Shown: in pieces, positions 5,212-7,143 of the stretch
How positions within the stretch are numbered: position 1 is the first letter of the stretch
Layout of the letters: each line of letters starts with the position of its first letter
NCBI GenBank assembly: GCA_030154385.1
Contig: JASKJZ010000124.1
Span: 1-7,143 of the forward strand
Length of the DNA: 7,143 bases
Reading direction: 5' to 3'
DNA from: Clostridiales bacterium
GTDB lineage: Bacteria > Bacillota_A > Clostridia > Lachnospirales > Lachnospiraceae
The notes under the pieces: model-generated
Told to the model about the DNA's origin: nothing
Databases searched by the model: none
The model's input: only the letters and a program-made list of their open reading frames with translations
Position numbers and translations under genes: made by a program

Positions 5212-6954
5212 CTATACTTTAATCATAAGTGTATTAAATCCCTGATACCTTCGATAAAAGAATTCTTTCGCCTTTTTTTTCACCATATAAATGCCAATCG
5301 TGTCCATTCCATTCTCACTATCACAGGCAATTTTATTGGTATTTTGTTCCATTAAATTAAAATGCGTTGCATTATCCCTTACATGCAATTCAAAGGTTCC
5401 GTCTTCACATGCAATTAAAGTCAGTTCAATATACCCTTCTCTCATGTGAGTAAACCCTTTCTCAATGATGGCCTGACAAGTTTCTTCCACCGTCAGATTC
5501 ACATAATACTGCTGTGAAAAGTCTGCACTCCATTTCTCACAAAACGGTTCAATTAATGAAATTACCGTTTGAAAGTCTTCATTTTTTTCAATTACTTTAC
5601 ATAAAATTCTGTTTTCATCAAAAGAGTCAAGCGTATTTTTTTTCTTCTGGCGGCTTCGAATGCCCATCCAGATGAGTAAAGACACCACCTCTGTGAGTGG
5701 AAATGTCCACCAAAACCATTCGATATTTGATAAGGTTAAAAACATACAAAAAAATAGATATATCGCAAAACTTCTCAAAAACTGAATCAGAAAAACCAAT
5801 CTGCTATTTTCAACTGCCATATAGTAAAAGCCCATCATTATTGACAATCCGCCAATTAAGGTACTGATACTAAAAAGCCGAATCGCATGCACGGCCAAAA
5901 CAGCAGTTTCTTCCGTTAAACCAAATAGTCCAGCAACCGATAGGGCTTCTTTCCCTACTATAAATGCCGCCATTGCACCTAAAATAATCCCCCAAGAAAG
6001 TGAAAGCCTGCGAGTAATGCGCATTGCAGCTTTGTTTTTTTCTCCATAAAAGGTTCCCACCAGTGGCTGAAGGGTTGCTCCCATTCCTTCATAAATGGCA
6101 TATATCACATAAGAAATATTAATTACTACTTGAAAAACCGCAAGTTCCCCTTCTCCACCAATCCGAAGCAGCAAATGATTTACAATCAGATAAAAGAAAA
6201 ATTGAAATAAGTACTCCGAGGAAGAAGCAAATCCACTCAAAAAGGTTTTCCAAATCAGACGGATATTTGGTTTAACCAACTGTAAGCGTAAGATCGTCCA
6301 TTGCAAAAAAAAGTGCGGCAGATAAATTGCAATTGCAACCGCCTTTCCTATGACCGTGGCCATGGCAGCCCCCTCTACCCCCATATCGAAACCAATAACA
6401 AACAAAATGTTCAATAAAATGTCGACTGTATTCCCTACCACAAGTCCGATGCTAGCAAGCCTTTGATTGTCGTCACATCGAATATAGTAATAAAACAAAA
6501 AATTCAGAAAAAAAAGAGGCGCTGCTAAAAACAAAATCTGTGCATAGGATTTTGCCGCAAGATAGAGTGTGCCATCTAAAGGCTTCGTACCAAGTAGGTG
6601 CATAATTGGCACCAGCAAAAGGGTACCTGCAACCATCATGGCAACGCTTAATCCAATTGCCGCACACAGCATCTGGTGAAAGTTTTCTACACCCTGTCTT
6701 GCTTTTCCTTCTCCAAGCAGCCTGCTATACTCAAGAGAGCCCCCAATTGCAAGCCCAACATCCAACACATTATAAGTCATAAAAACAGGTGCGACCAGAG
6801 CAATTGCAGCAAGTCCTGTCTCTCCCATCTTCCTTCCAACAACAAGCGCATCCACAATGTTTCCAAAGGATAATCCAATCGAGGACACAAGAGAGGGAAA
6901 AAAGAAGCGATAAAACATCTTTTTTGTAAAATACGTATGCTTTGACTTTTTCAT
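5212..6954 (-). CDS. MATE-family transporter fused to a degenerate RsbW-like HATPase domain
   Basis: A 580-residue protein. Residues 1-433 form a complete MATE/MOP-type exporter with about twelve membrane helices and typical duplicated halves (for example FFPSLVSSIGLSFGNIVDAL and the later SGFASSSEYLFQ). A basic linker (RSRQKKKN) leads to a cytoplasmic HATPase_c_2 domain (about 447-580). That domain keeps the shape of its standalone neighbour: TVEETCQAIIEKGF as N box, HVRDNATHFN as G1 and MDTIGIYMVKK as G2. The Mg-binding Asn of the N box is Ala495, the G1 Gly is Ala529, and the GGLG lid is altered, so ATP binding or kinase activity is doubtful. Ordinary MATE proteins are about 450 residues. 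The ATG at 6952-6954 overlaps the preceding stop (ATGA); a TTG at 6978 is unlikely. The phosphatase follows after 14 nt. Transported substrate unknown; the tail is inferred to be a docking site for a partner-switch protein. Confidence 0.88.
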   Translation of the reverse strand: MKKSKHTYFTKKMFYRFFFPSLVSSIGLSFGNIVDALVVGRKMGETGLAAIALVAPVFMTYNVLDVGLAIGGSLEYSRLLGEGKARQGVENFHQMLCAAIGLSVAMMVAGTLLLVPIMHLLGTKPLDGTLYLAAKSYAQILFLAAPLFFLNFLFYYYIRCDDNQRLASIGLVVGNTVDILLNILFVIGFDMGVEGAAMATVIGKAVAIAIYLPHFFLQWTILRLQLVKPNIRLIWKTFLSGFASSSEYLFQFFFYLIVNHLLLRIGGEGELAVFQVVINISYVIYAIYEGMGATLQPLVGTFYGEKNKAAMRITRRLSLSWGIILGAMAAFIVGKEALSVAGLFGLTEETAVLAVHAIRLFSISTLIGGLSIMMGFYYMAVENSRLVFLIQFLRSFAIYLFFCMFLTLSNIEWFWWTFPLTEVVSLLIWMGIRSRQKKKNTLDSFDENRILCKVIEKNEDFQTVISLIEPFCEKWSADFSQQYYVNLTVEETCQAIIEKGFTHMREGYIELTLIACEDGTFELHVRDNATHFNLMEQNTNKIACDSENGMDTIGIYMVKKKAKEFFYRRYQGFNTLMIKV

Positions 6955-7143
6955 GACCTCTTTGATACCCCCTTCCAAAGCTCATGGAACTGGATTGGCT
7001 TCATATCCATTTTATTTGTGCGAAGTCCAGTAATCCCTAAATCCTCCTCCCGATTGATAAAAATGATATCTTCTGGAAGCCGTTTGAAAAGCTGCCATTT
7101 CAAATAACTGTCAAGGCTGCCTATTATTGCTTTTGAAATATGC
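6951..7143 (-). CDS. C-terminal end of a DUF2156 (LPG-synthase C-terminal-like) protein
   Basis: The last 63 codons of a gene cut by the right edge, reading in frame from 7142 to a TGA at 6951-6953. The visible tail includes LPEDIIFINREEDLG followed by ITGLRTNKMDMKP. It matches the conserved end of the DUF2156/phosphatidylglycerol lysyltransferase C-terminal family, commonly of the form YINREEDLG-xxGLRKAKLSYxP. This family has a GNAT-like acyltransferase fold. Some members move aminoacyl groups onto membrane lipids; many short Clostridial versions are uncharacterised. The catalytic part is outside the window, so no activity is claimed. Its stop overlaps the MATE-fusion start (ATGA), so it belongs to the same operon and is probably translationally coupled to it. 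The operon promoter lies outside the window. Confidence 0.75.
   Translation of the reverse strand, partial: HISKAIIGSLDSYLKWQLFKRLPEDIIFINREEDLGITGLRTNKMDMKPIQFHELWKGVSKRS

Noticed and set aside
6952..6978. TTG start extending the MATE fusion by 8 residues
   Set aside because: No ribosome site precedes it, and the ATG at 6952-6954 forms the same ATGA overlap used elsewhere in the operon.

Overview
The window is AT-rich and looks like chromosomal DNA from a low-GC Clostridia-type Firmicute, most likely a gut Lachnospiraceae-like anaerobe. This placement is inferred from strong AGGAGG Shine-Dalgarno sites, SigA-type promoters (TTGACA/TTGAAA with 17-bp spacers), an FMN riboswitch ahead of a RibU-type ECF protein, a SpoIIE/RsbW-type signalling operon, and protein families typical of that group. 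Every gene I can support reads on the minus strand, so transcription runs from high to low coordinates. Plus-strand open frames look like shadows.

In transcription order, the right part (7143 down to 3138) is a tightly packed operon. It holds the C-terminus of a DUF2156 protein, a MATE-family transporter fused to a degenerate RsbW-like HATPase domain, a membrane-anchored Cache-HAMP-SpoIIE/PP2C phosphatase, and a standalone RsbW/SpoIIAB-like ATPase. Junctions are a 4-nt ATGA overlap, a 14-nt gap and a second ATGA overlap. The set resembles a partner-switching circuit, but no STAS antagonist or sigma factor lies in the window, and one HATPase domain is attached to a transporter. This is the most unusual part.

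The roughly 410-base gap from 2729 to 3137 holds a SigA-type promoter, an FMN riboswitch (RFN element) with a terminator, and the leader of ribU. From 3035 to 3137 only a weak hairpin is visible. After ribU come an orphan HPt phosphotransfer protein with its own promoter and terminator, and then an iron-sulfur-flavoprotein-like oxidoreductase with its own promoter.

The left end is a peroxide-defence pair: a thiol (non-selenium) glutathione peroxidase-like gene followed by the start of an OhrR-like MarR regulator cut by the window edge. The gpx promoter is near consensus. It overlaps one of two copies of an AATTG-N4-CAATT palindrome that carry OhrR-box-like half-sites, suggesting autoregulation. 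A 16-bp perfect inverted repeat overlaps its -35 box.

The likely themes are a surface-sensing switch controlling transport or envelope functions, riboflavin uptake with flavin/iron-sulfur redox chemistry, and organic peroxide defence. Function statements rest on motif recognition by eye; no database search was run.
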